Source: Colocasia esculenta
Taxonomy: Eukaryota > Streptophyta > Magnoliopsida > Alismatales > Araceae
Reading direction: 5' to 3'
NCBI GenBank assembly: GCA_014218235.1
Contig: CM024755.1
Coordinates: 38,336,713 to 38,400,712, forward strand
DNA: 64,000 nucleotides
In this document: one piece after another, positions 47,688 through 60,125 of the stretch
Numbering within the stretch: position 1 is the first letter of the stretch
How the letters are laid out: the number at the start of each line of letters is the position of its first letter
Notes under the pieces: model-generated
What the model was told of the DNA's origin: nothing
The model's input: the letters and a program-made list of their open reading frames with translations, nothing else
The model's database searches: none
Translations under genes and position numbers: made by a program

Positions 47688-50203
47688 CTAAAGCTTAAAA
47701 CCAAACATGGCATTTTGAAGAGCCATGCCACCATCATCATTACTATCACCCTCAACTTCATCATCCTTATCACCATCTTCATTATTTGATTCCCATGGAA
47801 CATCATCATCATCTGTCTCTTCTTCTTCACTCATCATATCATCATCATCATTCCTTGTGCCTTGTGAAGTTCTCTCTCTTATTGGCATTTTTTCTCTTCT
47901 AGCTCTTTCTTCGGATGCTCCCATAGCCTCGTCCACAATTGCCCAAGTGAGATCATCTCCCTCATGAACCAAATCTTCACCATACTTTGTCATTCATGAG
48001 CTTCCCCAATCTAAGTCTTCCAAACAAATGAGATCATATTTTTCTAGATGTTTCTTTCTTTCTTGAAATCTTTCACGAAGACGTCGATTGTATTGGGCAT
48101 AGACCAAATCATTGAGTCTCTTGGCCTCTAACCTGTTCCTCTTCTTTGTATGAATCTAAATAGAACAAATATGATAAAAATAAGATTAAATGTTAAACTT
48201 AAAAATGACTAACATTAAAATATAAAATCAAATACTTACAAACTCAAATGTACTCCAATTACGTTCACATCCAGAAAAACTACAGCAAAGTCCTAAAATT
48301 TTTAAAGCAAATATCTTCAACTCCGGTGTCTCCACACCATATTGCATCCACCAATCATCTGTAATAAATTTAAAATATTAATAAAAGAAGGAGATAAAGA
48401 TATATAAATTAGAAAAAAATAATTAAATTACTCACATGGAAGCCTCCTTTCATAAGCTCTACTTGCCATTGGCCTCCCAAATATATTTCTTTAACATGAA
48501 TACTCCATCATTTGATCTCCAATCTTATCTTACATTTCTATATTTGACTCCATCTTTTCAAGACATGTCATAAAAGTATGTTCAAATTTTGCAACCAAAG
48601 ATGCATCTTTGCTTCGAGCTTCATAATATAATTTGGATTCAAGAAGAAGCCAACTTTATGTAGATGCCGATTCATTTGATCTTTCCAACGGCGGTCCACA
48701 ATTTTCAAAATAGGTTGGTATTTGCTTTTTTTAGAATTGAAATTTTGAATTATTTGCTTCCTTGCACACTCCATTGCAGCATAAATATATCCCATTGCTG
48801 TTTTTTCATCACCATCAACCAACCTTAACACTTGCAAGAGGGGTTGGGAAGCCCTCAAAATGTCCTCAACTGCATGCCAAAATTTTGATTGATAAACAAT
48901 TGTAGCTACATTCTTTCCCATGATTATTTTTGACTATGCATTAGAATGCCAAGCATCTGAACTAAACAACCTACGCAGTGCTCTCTTTATTACATCATCA
49001 TGCAATCTTTCTAAGGTAAGAAAAGCTGTAGCAAATCTTGTAACTCCAAATCTTACCAATTCTCTCCCCTTTGTCTCCCTTCTCATGTGATTAAGAAGTC
49101 GCATATGAGTGTATAGATAAGCAGTCAACTTCTTTGCTTTTGAAATGGAGCCAACATAGCATTTCAATTTTCCAATGCCTTCTAACATGAGATCAAGGCA
49201 GTGAGCTGCACAGGGGGTCCAAAATAATCGTTTCCTTTTCTCCATGAACAACCTTCTTGCTGCAATATTATAAGATGCATTATCAGTAACAATTTGAACT
49301 ACATATTCCTCCCCAACTTTTTCAACCATCTTATTTAACAAGTCATACAACAAGATAGCATCTTCTTTTTGATCTGAAACATCAATTGATTCTATAAAAT
49401 AAGTTCCTTCTGGACAATTCACCAAAAAGTTGATCAACTTTCTCTGTCTTTTATTAGTCCACCCATCACACATTATAGTGCACCCATAAATCTTCCAATA
49501 TTTTATATATTCAGCATGCATTTGTTTTGTTTCTTCTACCATTTTTTGTAGAAGAGGCAACCTCAACATGTGATAACTAGGTGGTTTGTATCCTGGTCCA
49601 AATCGGCCTATAAGTTCAACCATGATTTCAAAGCTCCTACACTTTGATGCATTGAAAGGAATGCCAACATCATAAAACTATCTAGCTATAGCAAGATCAA
49701 GATTGCATTTCTCTTCTTTCTTCAATTTAGACATAGTGCTCTGAGTTTTTTTCCCACTTCTTTTTGCATCAATAAAATCATCAACATTCATCCTTGCAAA
49801 TACATCCATCGGTCCCTTCTCCTTGTTTTGTTTTGCAAAAATTGACAAGGTAGTTGATTTTTTTATTGGCTCAGACTCATCCTCATCAGATGTGCTCACA
49901 ACATTCTCAGAAACACTTGTTGCACTTACTATCTTCCTCTTCTTGTTTTTGTTCAAAGTCACCAACATTTCCGTAGCAATCTCCTTTGTAGTCTGTAGGA
50001 CACTTCTTCACATTACGGAAACCTCCAATCAAGTGCTCCTTTTGTCTCTTTATCACCCCATTTATCACTAAACCACACAATTCACATTTCACTTTATTCT
50101 TATCGTACTCATTAGGCCAATAAGCATACTTCCATCCCGCATCATTAGATTTTGCTTTCTTGAATTCTGAATCTGTTGTGGGTATTGAGGAAGAAGAATC
50201 CAT
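47688..50203 (-). pseudogene. hAT transposase (BED finger, DUF659, C-terminal dimerisation), disrupted
   Basis: The ATG at 50203 opens MDSSSSIPTTDSEF, followed by a BED-type zinc finger (CELCGLVINGVIKRQKEHLI). A single-base frameshift near 49990 leads into a Lys/Ser-rich linker (49968-49678). After a stop, the block 49623-48934 carries a DUF659-like core with YGCTIMCDGWTNKRQRKLIN and VVQIVTDNASYNI, then CAAHCLDLMLEGIGKL. Another stop leads to 48921-48568 (GYIYAAMECARKQI). The C-terminal dimerisation motif GLCCSFSGCERNWSTFEF is near 48240-48300, and an acidic tail ends at 47688. Gaps between blocks near 48370-48430 and 48160-48240 look like introns. Intact, it would cut and paste the element. 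The stops make this copy non-autonomous now. Confidence 0.9.
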
Positions 50204-50304
50204 TCTTCTCACTGCAAAACTAATTTAAAAAATTGTAAATTTAAATTCAATATGTGTAACTATGTGTGAGATAAATAGAGGAAGGATAGGAGTATAGGAC
50301 TGTG

Positions 50305-50437
50305 TCTGTGAGAGAGAGAGGGAGAGAGAGATGACTGTGTATGAGTGAGAGAAGGGTCGGGGGGGGGACTATGTCATTGTGACAATGTCACAGTGTGTGC
50401 ATGTATGTGTGTGTACGAGAGAGAGAGAGAGATGATC

Positions 50438-50494
<57 letters not shown>

Positions 50495-50529
50495 GAGGGG
50501 GGGACTGTGACAGTGTATGTGTGTGTGTC

Positions 50530-50588
<59 letters not shown>

Positions 50589-50847
50589 CGTGACCGTGAG
50601 AGAGAGAGAGGAGGGGGGGTGGGACTGTGACAGAGTGTGTGTGAGAGAGGGAGAGATGACTGTGTGAGAGAGAGGAGAGGGGGGGGGGATTGTGATTGTG
50701 TGGTGTGTGTGAGAGAGAGAGAGAGATAGACATAGATAGAGAGAGAGGAGGGGGTGCCTAGCCTGGGACTGTGACAGTGTGTGTGAGAGAGGGAGAGATG
50801 ACTGTGTGTGAGAGAGAGAGAGGAGAGGGGGGGGGGACTGTGACACT

Positions 50848-50899
<52 letters not shown>

Positions 50900-50930
50900 C
50901 TATGTGAGGGAGAGAGGTTGGGAGACGCCG
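50305..50930. repeat. Compound (GA)n / (GT)n microsatellite tract
   Basis: Long GAGAGA runs (50409-50490, 50541-50582, 50860-50896) alternate with TGTGTG and poly-G stretches. It lies inside the hAT element just upstream of the transposase start. Confidence 0.95.
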
Positions 50931-53900
50931 GACAGGGAGGGGAGAAGTGGGAAGCCGGCGGGGGGGGGGGGGGGGGTGGGGGGTGGTGGAGATGAGACGG
51001 GGAAGGGGGGCAGAGGTGGGACGTCGGAGGAGGGCGGGCCGGAGGGAGGACTCGGACGAAAAGGGGGATTGGCCGATTGGGTACCGTACCTGAAGTCCGG
51101 CGACAGCGGCGAGAGCTCCGACGACAGCAGAGAGACCTTCGACGGTGGTGGCGAGACCTCTGACGGCTGCGGCGAGACCTCCGACGGCGGCGAGACCTCG
51201 ATTGGGGAGGAGGAACCCTAGCTGGGCTTGGGGGCGAGGCGGGGTGGGAATTGGGAAGACGGGTCGGGGACTTGGGGAGCGCAGGGGAGTCGGGGGGGGT
51301 GTTTAACTAGGATCCATTACCGGATCCACTAAGTGGATCCGGTTTGGACCCGGTAACCAGCCCAACGCGTCAACGCATACGCCTTGGGCCGCCTACTGCG
51401 CCTCGGCGACGCCTTGGCTCGCCTTTTGATAGCCCACTTAGGCGACCCCCAAATAACGCCTTAGGCGCCGCTTAGGCACCGCCTTGGCGGCCGCCTTGAC
51501 AACTATGGTCCTGGACAAGGCTCAAATATAATGTTGTCCAAATTTTCTTCAAAAGACAACATTGGCCAAGTCTCTAGTTGCCATATCACTGGTTAGCCCC
51601 TGGTATGCCACTCGATTTTATGCCGTTTGCACGACTCGGTGGAGTGGGACCCATGTCACTTCTCTGAAGTAGCATGCGTTCTCTTGAGTTCGACTTATGA
51701 CTAAAAATCGAGGAATGACAGAAAAGCCCAAGGTCATTAGGAAGCGATAGAAAAGTCAGGAGGGTCATGAAATGTCAGAAATGCCTGGGAAAGTCAAGAA
51801 ATGACAAGAAGTGCCCAAACAAGTCAAAACATGGCAGAGAAGCCTGAGGAAGCCAAGAAATGGCAGAAACATCTGAAAAATCAAGAAATGGCGGAAATGG
51901 CGAGGATGTCCAGAAATGGTGCCAAATTGAAGAAATGCCCACAAAGTGTATGTAATTGCAGAAATATCCAAAAGGGTAAAAGTTGTTCCAAACCCAGAAA
52001 GGGTTAGAAGATATACAAATACTCTCGCTTTGTGTAGAAATGTCCTTTATAGATATCAAGTCAACTCCAAAGGTCTGATCACAATCAAAAAGTGATTATG
52101 ACCAAAGAGTCTGACTGTGATGGAATACAATCTTGAAGACCCGATTATATAATCGGGACCAAATATAATGGTCTCAAAAGATCAAATTGTAATCCAAATT
52201 ACAATTTTCAAGCTCTTTGGACTTTGTGCCAAAAAATGAATCTCAACATTATTATCAAAGGTGTTCGGATTCAATTCGATGTAAATTAACACCGACTCCG
52301 GTTGGTGGGAAAAAGGTCCAACACACGAAACCCTGATCGCCTGATCAAATAAAAGCGCGGAAGAAATATCCCAAATATTGGCGCAATCGTCCAATAAATG
52401 GATATGTGAATTCCTTGTATTAAGCGGGTCTCAAATCTTTTGTCTGTATAACAGACTGGCACGCCCACACACATATAAAAATGCCTCCATGGCCAAAATC
52501 CATGTATTTTACACCAAAGAAAATATCCGCGTCCAACAGTGGCAAAGCCACTATGTCTTTAGTAAAAACAAGTAATTCAGACAGGATTTCTCTCCCATCA
52601 AATTGATAGCTAGAGTATGAAAGCACAATATAATTGAACTCTAAACAAGACAACACAAAAGGCAACATGTGAGGTGATGCTTCACATAATCACAAAATGA
52701 GGACTCTGTGTTTTTCTATTCCACTCACAATCTCTGAATCCTTTGAACCTCCATTCCACTGAAAACAGCTTCCACCTTCCACACATGTTAGTTTATCTCT
52801 CTAGTGTATCTGATCTTTTCACTTCAATGGGTCATCCTCTCCAGAATATTACAATTCTTTGGCATCTGCATTGAGCCCATTTAACATCGAACTAAATTTA
52901 CCACTGTTTAGAATACTTCTATGCCCCATGGGGGAGACGTATGACAGTAATATGGTGACAGATACTTTGATCTGTGCTAGGAATCTGAGTGCTGTCTATC
53001 GATTTCCAACTTGTCCACTGCATTGTTTCTTGATAGCTGCAGTCCAAGAGTGTGCAGCCAGGATCATGCAAGGCCTTTTATTATTTATACAATAAACTTT
53101 CAAGTTACCTCTTCCAGCCACTCATGCATGCCTCAGCACTCTGTGGACAAATGCCATCTAAACAACTCTCTATCACCTATCCAATCAGCCTTTTAGAAAC
53201 TCCAAGCACTTTATTCTATTGCTTCTGATTCACCAGTGCATTGGGATAATAAATATCAGTTCTGGATGCAGATTCCATCATTTCCAGACACCAAAACATA
53301 ACATTCTTAAGATTCACAAGAATGCATTTCAGTGAGGAGAGGAAAGGTGACCATTATCAAGGCATTGGAAGCTACCTTCTCTGAGACAGAATTATCTCCG
53401 AATCCATGACTCTCCTTCAATCACCTGTCTTTGTTTCCTCAAGTCTCTTTTTGTTGAACACTTTGGTTCATTATTCTTGATTTCTTTGTCAATCTCCTGT
53501 CATGTTCTCTGTTGTTGACTATCTTCGTTACTTCTTACTCCCTAGTAGAGGTTTCCTTCCCTGTCCCTGTTGCACCTGGACAACCAAAGGCACTTGCTGT
53601 GTGAATCCTGACATCCTGACCCTCCAGTTGTATGTCTTTGTACTGTTTTTCCTTTTATTATCTAAATTTGGCATATACAAGAAATGTAGGATTGCTATAT
53701 TTAGACAATGTTCTTACTTTGTCCAGTATTTCCTAGATTATAACATCTGACATGACATTCATTGCTTACCATAAAAAATTTGTATCTTTAGTTGCATTTC
53801 AGCAGAATCATATCTTGCTGAACAAATTTTTGTAATGCATGTTGGTTCTGATTATTTCTAATGGACCTTCATATGTTGTATTCATGTTTTGCAAACCTGA

Positions 53901-54624
53901 ACTTTCTAACAAAATGTTGGACATGAAACAAAGTTTATTGAGCAAAAACTGGCAATACATGTGAAATGTCTGAGATAAGATACCAAACAAAAAACCCCTT
54001 TGTAAAATGGCTTGCTAAGAGACCACTTGTTTTCAAAATATATGTTGGGATCTTTTCTTCTAATATTTGTGTTCTCATGTTTCGAAGGATACCTAGTTGG
54101 AAATCCATGAAGAGTAGTAAATTCTTATCCAAGCTTTCATATTTGATATTTTGCCTGTACCCACTTGGTGAAAACAATTTAGTCATGTCTCTCTTGGATA
54201 AACTTAAAACACATATGGAAGGAAATACAGCTTCAAGTTGAAGAGCAATCTTTAATTAACCATGGAATATAAAGTTCTCTTTTTGAACAAAAAGGAATCA
54301 TGAAAGCTGATGTCTCGAACCGTTAATGTTGTCTTACTTGTAGGAACTTGTGACTGGTTACACTGTGCCAAGCTACTTGGACTATTTTTGTAAACAATGT
54401 TTTAAGAAAAATTGATTTAGGAAGCAAAATTGAAGATTTATTGATGACTAATTTCTATCTGATGGAGCTGGTTGTTGACAGACTAACTTACCAAAAAAAA
54501 AAAGTTGTTGACAGACTGTGATTACCTAAACTTTATTATTCTATGCATCGACTGCTTAGTCTATTGTCTTTTCTTTCTTCTCTTGTATTTCTAAGTTAGC
54601 TGACATGATGTCTTATGTATGTAG

Positions 54625-54736
54625 AATGGATACTTTAAAGAGACAGTTCCCAGTTGCTGGGCCTGACAATTTAGATGAACTGAGGAAAATTGCTGTGAGG
54701 TTTGAGGAGAAAACTTTTACTGCTGCCGTAAACCAG
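54625..54736 (+). CDS. MED15: MED15 exon 2 (KIX domain core)
   Basis: The acceptor TATGTAG ends at 54624. The exon completes Ile-26 and continues MDTLKRQFPVAG, DNLDELRKIAVRFEEK, TFTAAVNQ, ending in phase 0 before donor GTTCTT at 54737. Exons 1 and 2 together give exactly 63 codons. ELRKIAVRFEEK-x-xTAA is the signature of the plant MED15 KIX domain (helices 1-2). Reading frame, splice phase and family sequence all agree, so this exon is well supported. Confidence 0.95.
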
Positions 54737-55298
54737 GTTCTTACTTGTTAGAAAGTTCTATTCATGCTAACATGATTTATATTATGAAATTTGTTTAACT
54801 CATGCTTCTGGAAATATGCCTAACACTTTAGTTATCACTATTTTTCTGCAAATGTCATCTGGAAGATTATAGAACTGAGCCTAATGCAACAAAGAATGAG
54901 TGTGATGTTTTATGTATTGCTTGGCCTTTTGCTCAAGCGCTTATGGCCATTTAATATAGTTCTCAGGATCAACCCTCAAATTGGTTGGGGTTTGGATATT
55001 GTTCACTTCCCTAGTTCCCTTGGCCACTATCTATCCAAAAATTGGAAATATTTGGAGCTGGCTGGAGCAGCTAAGAGATTGGCAATTGCATGATAACTTC
55101 CATTGTCAGGAGCAGGGGTATCCTTGGTCTGTTACTGATTCTGTGTGCATTATAGCGAACTTGTATTTGCATATGCTTCTGGAGCGACCAATGCACTGAC
55201 ACCTTGTTATATGCTTGTAATGTATTATGTCAAGGATAATATACTGCTAGCCTCTCTTTTGTAGTAAACTCTGTTTTTTGACATATGACATGGGGTGG

Positions 55299-57122
55299 TG
55301 TTGGACCCCGAAAATTTACAATGTGCATCTATATAAGAATGTCGGAGAATACTCATACTGATCCGATATTTACTTAAGTAATATTGGGTCTTGGTCTTTT
55401 AAGTCGAGAAAAGACTTATTATGAAGGCCGACTTCAAATCCTTCAACGAAGTACAAGTTCAAGAATAACAATGCTTCGAAGAAGAAGATAGTTTCCAAAA
55501 TCTTCGACGGGACGAGGTCAACAAGACCAAGGGTTTGAAGAAGATTACAACTTCAAATCCACTTGCAAGAAGAAGCACCAAGTACTTGCAAAGGCAAAAT
55601 GCAAGCAACTCTTCGTCCGAAGAACGCCGAGGAATGAAGCCCAAGGGTCTTCTCGTCACAAGAAACACAGAGGGTACCAAACAATCCCCAGCGAGGCCTG
55701 GGGGTCACATTTATAGGGAAACCAAGGAGGAGAAGACCCCTTCAGGTAGGAAGACCCCCTACTCGGAGGGGGGGGGTCTCCGGTCCGGGTAGGAGGCCCT
55801 CCCCCTCTTCGGGTAGGGTGGTCCCCTACTCGGATAGGGGACCCCCTCCCTCTCCGGGTAGGGAGGCCCCCTGTCCGGGGGAGCTCCCCTCCCTTTCCAG
55901 GTAGGGAGGTCCCTACTCGGAGTGAGGGGGCTCTCTAGGTAGGGAGCCCTCCTCCCTCTCCGGGTAGGGAGCCCCTACCCAGAGAGGGGGTCTCTCCGGG
56001 TAGGGAGATCCCTACCCAGAGGGACTCCCCTCCGAGTAGGAAATTTTCTTACTCGGAGAGGGGTCTCTCCGGGTAGTCTACTCGGAGAGACCCCCATCTC
56101 TGGGTAGATCTCTCTCCTCCTCCCCTCATTTAAACAAGGGGTAAACCCCTATAAAGACCCCAATAGCCAGATGGCCAGGGGTCGGATTCCTGAAGAAAAA
56201 GTGGAGGATCTTGTTGAAGAAATTTTTCCTCGTGTTTAGCGTGAAGGTATTCGTCCCCGACAAGTCAAGGACGTCCCTTCCGACTGTAAAACCTTTGTGT
56301 AAATCCCTCCCATGTCGAGTTAGACTCCATGGGGGAGTTTAAAAAATTTAAATATACATGTTTATATCTCCATGTTAAGCTAGACTCCATAGGGATGAAA
56401 ATGTCATGTGTTCATATTCGTGTTCATTTCCCTCATATTGAGCGAGACTCCATGAGGGTAAAAAGTTTGTGTGTTCATATGTGCATGCCTTCATAAGGAG
56501 ACTCTACCCAAGTAGGGACTTTGTCCAAGACATACTCATATGTTCACAATATATGTGCATATGTGCGTACTTCTATGAGGAGACTCTGTCCATATAGACT
56601 CTGCCTAAAGTACGACCATATGTTCATCACATATGTTCGTGTGTCTTTGTGTAGAAACTCCGCCTATGCGGAAACTTTGATCAAGACACGACTCGTTCAA
56701 ATGTTAAATAAATTCTCGGGTTCATGCCCATTTGTCCTATCAAAAGTGCATGTTAAACTCACAAATGGAGTCCATGCCCCTTTTTAAAAGTCTGTTGAAA
56801 TAAATTCATCATGTCTTTGTTTTTATAAAATGTAAACTTGACTTTACTGTCAAGGGTATTCAGATTTAATCCGATGTAAATTAACATCGATTCCGGTCGA
56901 TGGAGAAATGGTCCAGTACATGAAACCCCAATCGTCTGATAAAATAAATACGAGGAACAAATGTGTTAAAAAATAAAATAGGCGCACTCGTCCAATAAAT
57001 AGACATAAAAATTTCCCATATCAAGCAGATTTCAAATGCTGTCTAATTGATAGACTGACGCGCCTACAAACAAAAATAATAATAATAGCAAAAAATGAGA
57101 AGTTTATTTTCCGCGTCCAACA
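55299..57122 (+). repeat. LTR of a gypsy element related to the solo LTR in intron 1
   Basis: It starts TGTTGGACCC and ends GCGTCCAACA (1824 bp). It shares the ending block with 52260-52538 and the CCATGTCGAGTTAGACTCC-type repeats. A long run of CCGGGTAGGGAG units with poly-G lies at 55740-56110. It is followed by a PBS-like CTGGCACGCCGTGTGGGAC at 57124. No matching second LTR is visible downstream. Confidence 0.82.
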
Positions 57123-58360
57123 GCTGGCACGCCGTGTGGGACCCTTTCTTGCCGTTTCATAATAAGAGACGAGCTCTAAACTTTTTTTTTATAGAAATTC
57201 TAACTACGATATTTTCCTTGAAGGTGAACTCGGACGAAAATAAAAAGTTTAAACTTCCATCTATAAAAGGCGTCGGAAGGAGATGACGGTCACTTATGAA
57301 CCACTCGTCGTCAACAACCATGTCAGGTTCTGCTACCTAGCAACTCCAATCGTGTTCGGAGATTTCCATCCATTGTCGGCCCTTTCTTCTTAGGGGTGGT
57401 CCCGACTGTACAAAAGGGTGCTATGCAGAAGCTACCCTCCAACAAATCAACAAAGAAGGATAACAGGAGTTGTGAGCATGTCAAAGCTCGTCCTTTTATT
57501 GTCAAACTGCCTCAAAAGATGTTGCTACCAAAGGGGTCAAACCCTGCCTAGCTCAAGTTCAGAATTACTCTGTTCGACTGATCTCCTCTGAAGTTGTAGC
57601 TGCTGTCCCCTCACAAAGGGGGCAATATAAAAATCACAAAAGCAAGAGGCCATCCGCCGCTACTTCCAGATCCGGCAAGTCTGTGATAGTTGGAAGCTTG
57701 CGGGTGCGGCTCAATGAAGGCCGGCCTATCATTCCTCGTGAAAGGTATGTTCCTACAATTTCAACCTCGAACCGCTTCTCACTCTTGCGGTGGCTTCGAG
57801 GAAAACAAGAAGATTATAAGGCGGAAACCGACATCAAACAAAAGATACAACAACCCGCCAAGGTCAAACAAATTTGGGTCCCTAAAAAAGAGGCCCAAAA
57901 GATCAAGAAAACTCTAGCAGATGCATCAAGGCTGGTTGAAAGGAGAAGTGACGCCAAATGCACCTCCCTTCAACATGATGGATTCAAGCATCTTAACGGA
58001 CAAAAAAGAAAAGGTGTGTATAGAAAATCAAATTATACCCCTCAAGACTAGGAGCCTAGCCGGGTAGTCAAAACAAATCCTTTTCAACAATTCAAACCTC
58101 GCGTATCGGTCCTCGACCGTATAATGCGAATCTCAGTCTTCGACAGGCTGGGGGCAACTCTCAAAGCCAGTACCCGCTCGTCAAAAAGACGGCGAGTAGC
58201 CTGGGCAATGGGAGAGAAACCCAAGCTCAAGATCTTCTCATGTTATGTCTCTGGAAAAGACTCCGGTGAACTAGCAGAACAAACTACGGAGGCCAATCCA
58301 AATATTCCTGTTGAGGCTACTCATCGCAATACCAAACAATTTGCCAGAAGAAACCGCCAG
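57123..58360 (+). pseudogene. Gag remnant of a Tat/Athila-like gypsy element
   Basis: An open stretch at 57683-58051 (122 codons) ends with a basic segment containing VKQIWVPKKEAQKIKKT. After a stop the frame continues 58124-58360 with RISVFDRLGATLK, a motif seen in gag of Tat/Athila-group elements. No capsid or protease motif is clear. The 3' side is cut by another insertion near 58360. Confidence 0.5.
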
Positions 58361-59340
58361 GCACGATGGATGGCAAAGTCGCCGATTCGGGTCGGAATCG
58401 ACCGACTAGGGTCGGAATCGGCCTATGGCGACTCGATTTGGGGGGTGAAACGACGACCCACCCACGATGTAAGGTGGAATCGAGGTGGATCGAGTAGAAT
58501 CGGATGGAATCGGACTGAATCGGCTCGATCCAGTCTGATTCCACATGATTCTATCTGATGTAGCTCGATTCCCTCGGCTTACCTTAATTATGTCTGATCC
58601 CCTCCACTTACCTTATTTACTTGAACATCATTTAAGTAAATGTTATATTTATAGTTTCATCAAAATAGCGACTTTCTAATCTTTCATAATTTGACATATC
58701 TAAAAATTTCATAATTCAAATAAACCCAATAGAATACTAAAAATCTAAAGTCCGGTAAAAAAAGTCAAACGTACATATGACCTCTCCAAGGGAGCTACTC
58801 TCCTACTGATAGCCCTTAGTCTGCTTGAGACCTCTCAGGATTTGGTCAGGCCTAAGCTATCATCACCTAAACTCATGAGAATTTTCACTTTCAATAAAAA
58901 AGTCGCTATTTTGATGGAATCACCAAAATCGCGATTTTCTTATTGGATGTGAGAGTTGACTTTTTAATGGTAAGAAATATGATTTTTTGGATATTTTTAT
59001 TGAATTCAAATGGGGGTATTTCTTTATTTACATGTAATATCTTAAGTAACTAAAATTGTTTCATTTACTTAAATGATATGAAATGTAAATAAGATATGAG
59101 TTCCATGTAATCCCATGTGAATCCCTGAGCTTATTCTCATATCTGACATACATATGTTACAATGTTACATATATGCATGCATATATGTCTTACATATACA
59201 TATATATGTAATATATATTCATTATATACATATATAATATATATTAAATTAATTAATTAAATAAATAATATATACATGCGAATCGGATCGAATTAAGACA
59301 AACTCGATTCGCTCTGAATCGGCGATCCGGCAAACCATGT
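58360..59340. mobile_element. Probable small DNA transposon (non-autonomous)
   Basis: The left end reads GATGGCAAAGTCGCCGATTC. The right end, reverse complemented, reads CATGGTTTGCCGGATCGCCG followed by ATTC, so the ends form imperfect inverted repeats. GAATCGG/GATTCGA words are dense near both ends. The middle is AT-rich and non-coding. I could not fix a target duplication, so the superfamily is open. Confidence 0.5.
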
Positions 59341-59416
59341 AACTGATGAGTTCTTCAAGCCAGTCAGCTAGTTGAAAGAGGCAGGTTTGTCAGTTCTGGT
59401 AAGGCCAAGTTTATCA

Positions 59417-59452
59417 AGCACCCCCGCACCCCCCCCCCCCCCCCCCCCCCCA
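59417..59452. repeat. Poly-C tract
   Basis: CACCCCCGCA is followed by an uninterrupted run of more than 20 C. Its length is likely to be unreliable in sequencing. Confidence 0.95.
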
Positions 59453-60125
59453 CAACCAAAAATTTCTGCACTATAATTTTATGTTTGCTTGTCGCTTTAG
59501 AACCTGGATACATGATTACTAGGTATAACAGGATATCTGCAATGACAAAGTATAGTTGGCAGTGGGAAACTTATGGAGGCCACAGACTATCTGAACATCT
59601 CCAAACTCTGTTGACTATAAATAGAAAAAACAATGCCAAAGAAAACCTGGCACGTATTGAAGTGTTATTTCATGCTTTGATATGTAATTGTGTTACTGTC
59701 TGGCTTCAGACTATAGTTTATTTCATCTTATTCATCTTTCAGCTTTGTCAATTGCATGTAATATAGAGTTTAACATATCTTTGCACTATAGACTATAGAG
59801 GATTATAACATACATTAACAATATAGAAAACTTAAGATGAAAATGTCAATCATGTAAGCTGAAGTGGTGGTTTGTCTACTTAGACTGTGAGGTGATCTTT
59901 TACCTCATTAGGTGCTTTTCAAAAATTCAATCTTTGAGTTCAAACGAAGGAAAAATGCGAGTTACATTATACTGAAAGGAGAACAGCATGGGGTTGCAAT
60001 AGTGAAATTCTAAACAGGTCTCTCTAGGACAATTCATGATGCTTTCAGCTTTATGGCTTGTTTGTCACTTTAGTTGACAATTTTTTGCTTGAAAATGACT
60101 TTTTTTATTCTGCTTTCCTTGCCAG

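Larger units (their letters stand above)
47071..51507 (-). mobile_element. hAT (Ac-like) DNA transposon
   Basis: It has perfect 18-bp terminal inverted repeats, CATAGTTGTCAAGGCGGC at 47071-47088 and its complement at 51490-51507. The 8-bp target duplication is GTCTTGGA (47063-47070) against GTCCTGGA (51508-51515). GC-rich subterminal regions contain multiple GCCTTAGGCG / CGCCTAAGCG words. It encodes a disrupted transposase on the minus strand. Confidence 0.95.
46213..52538 (+). mobile_element. Solo LTR of a gypsy element, split by a hAT transposon
   Basis: It starts TGTTGGACCC and ends GCGTCCAACA with a perfect target duplication GTGGC (46208-46212 and 52539-52543). Without the hAT insertion it is about 1.88 kb. 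A related LTR of 1.82 kb is in intron 2 (55299-57122). It contains repeated CCATGTCGAGTTGGACTCC units (46606-46735), a CCGGGTAGGGA-rich stretch, and a degenerate GAAATGNCAGAAATG minisatellite (about 51730-51960). Lack of internal sequence plus an intact target duplication indicates LTR-LTR recombination. Confidence 0.9.
43338..54624 (+). other. MED15: MED15 intron 1 (11.3 kb)
   Basis: Donor GTGAGA and acceptor TATGTATGTAG. It contains a Cassandra TRIM, a tandem duplication, and a solo LTR carrying a hAT element. The stretches 43338-43912, 45336-46212 and 52539-54624 hold no gene or element that I recognise. Confidence 0.88.
54737..60125 (+). other. MED15: MED15 intron 2 (5.4 kb)
   Basis: Donor GTTCTT and acceptor CTTGCCAG. 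It contains an LTR with gag remnants (55299-58360), a probable DNA transposon (58360-59340) and a poly-C run. The stretches 54737-55298 and 59456-60125 hold nothing recognisable. Confidence 0.88.

Noticed and set aside
50374..50846. Ser-Leu repeat frame in the hAT element
   Set aside because: Pure translation of the GA/CT microsatellite.
59485..59766. Frame of 93 codons in intron 2
   Set aside because: No domain, ends in AT-rich intron sequence and has no splice context linking it to MED15.
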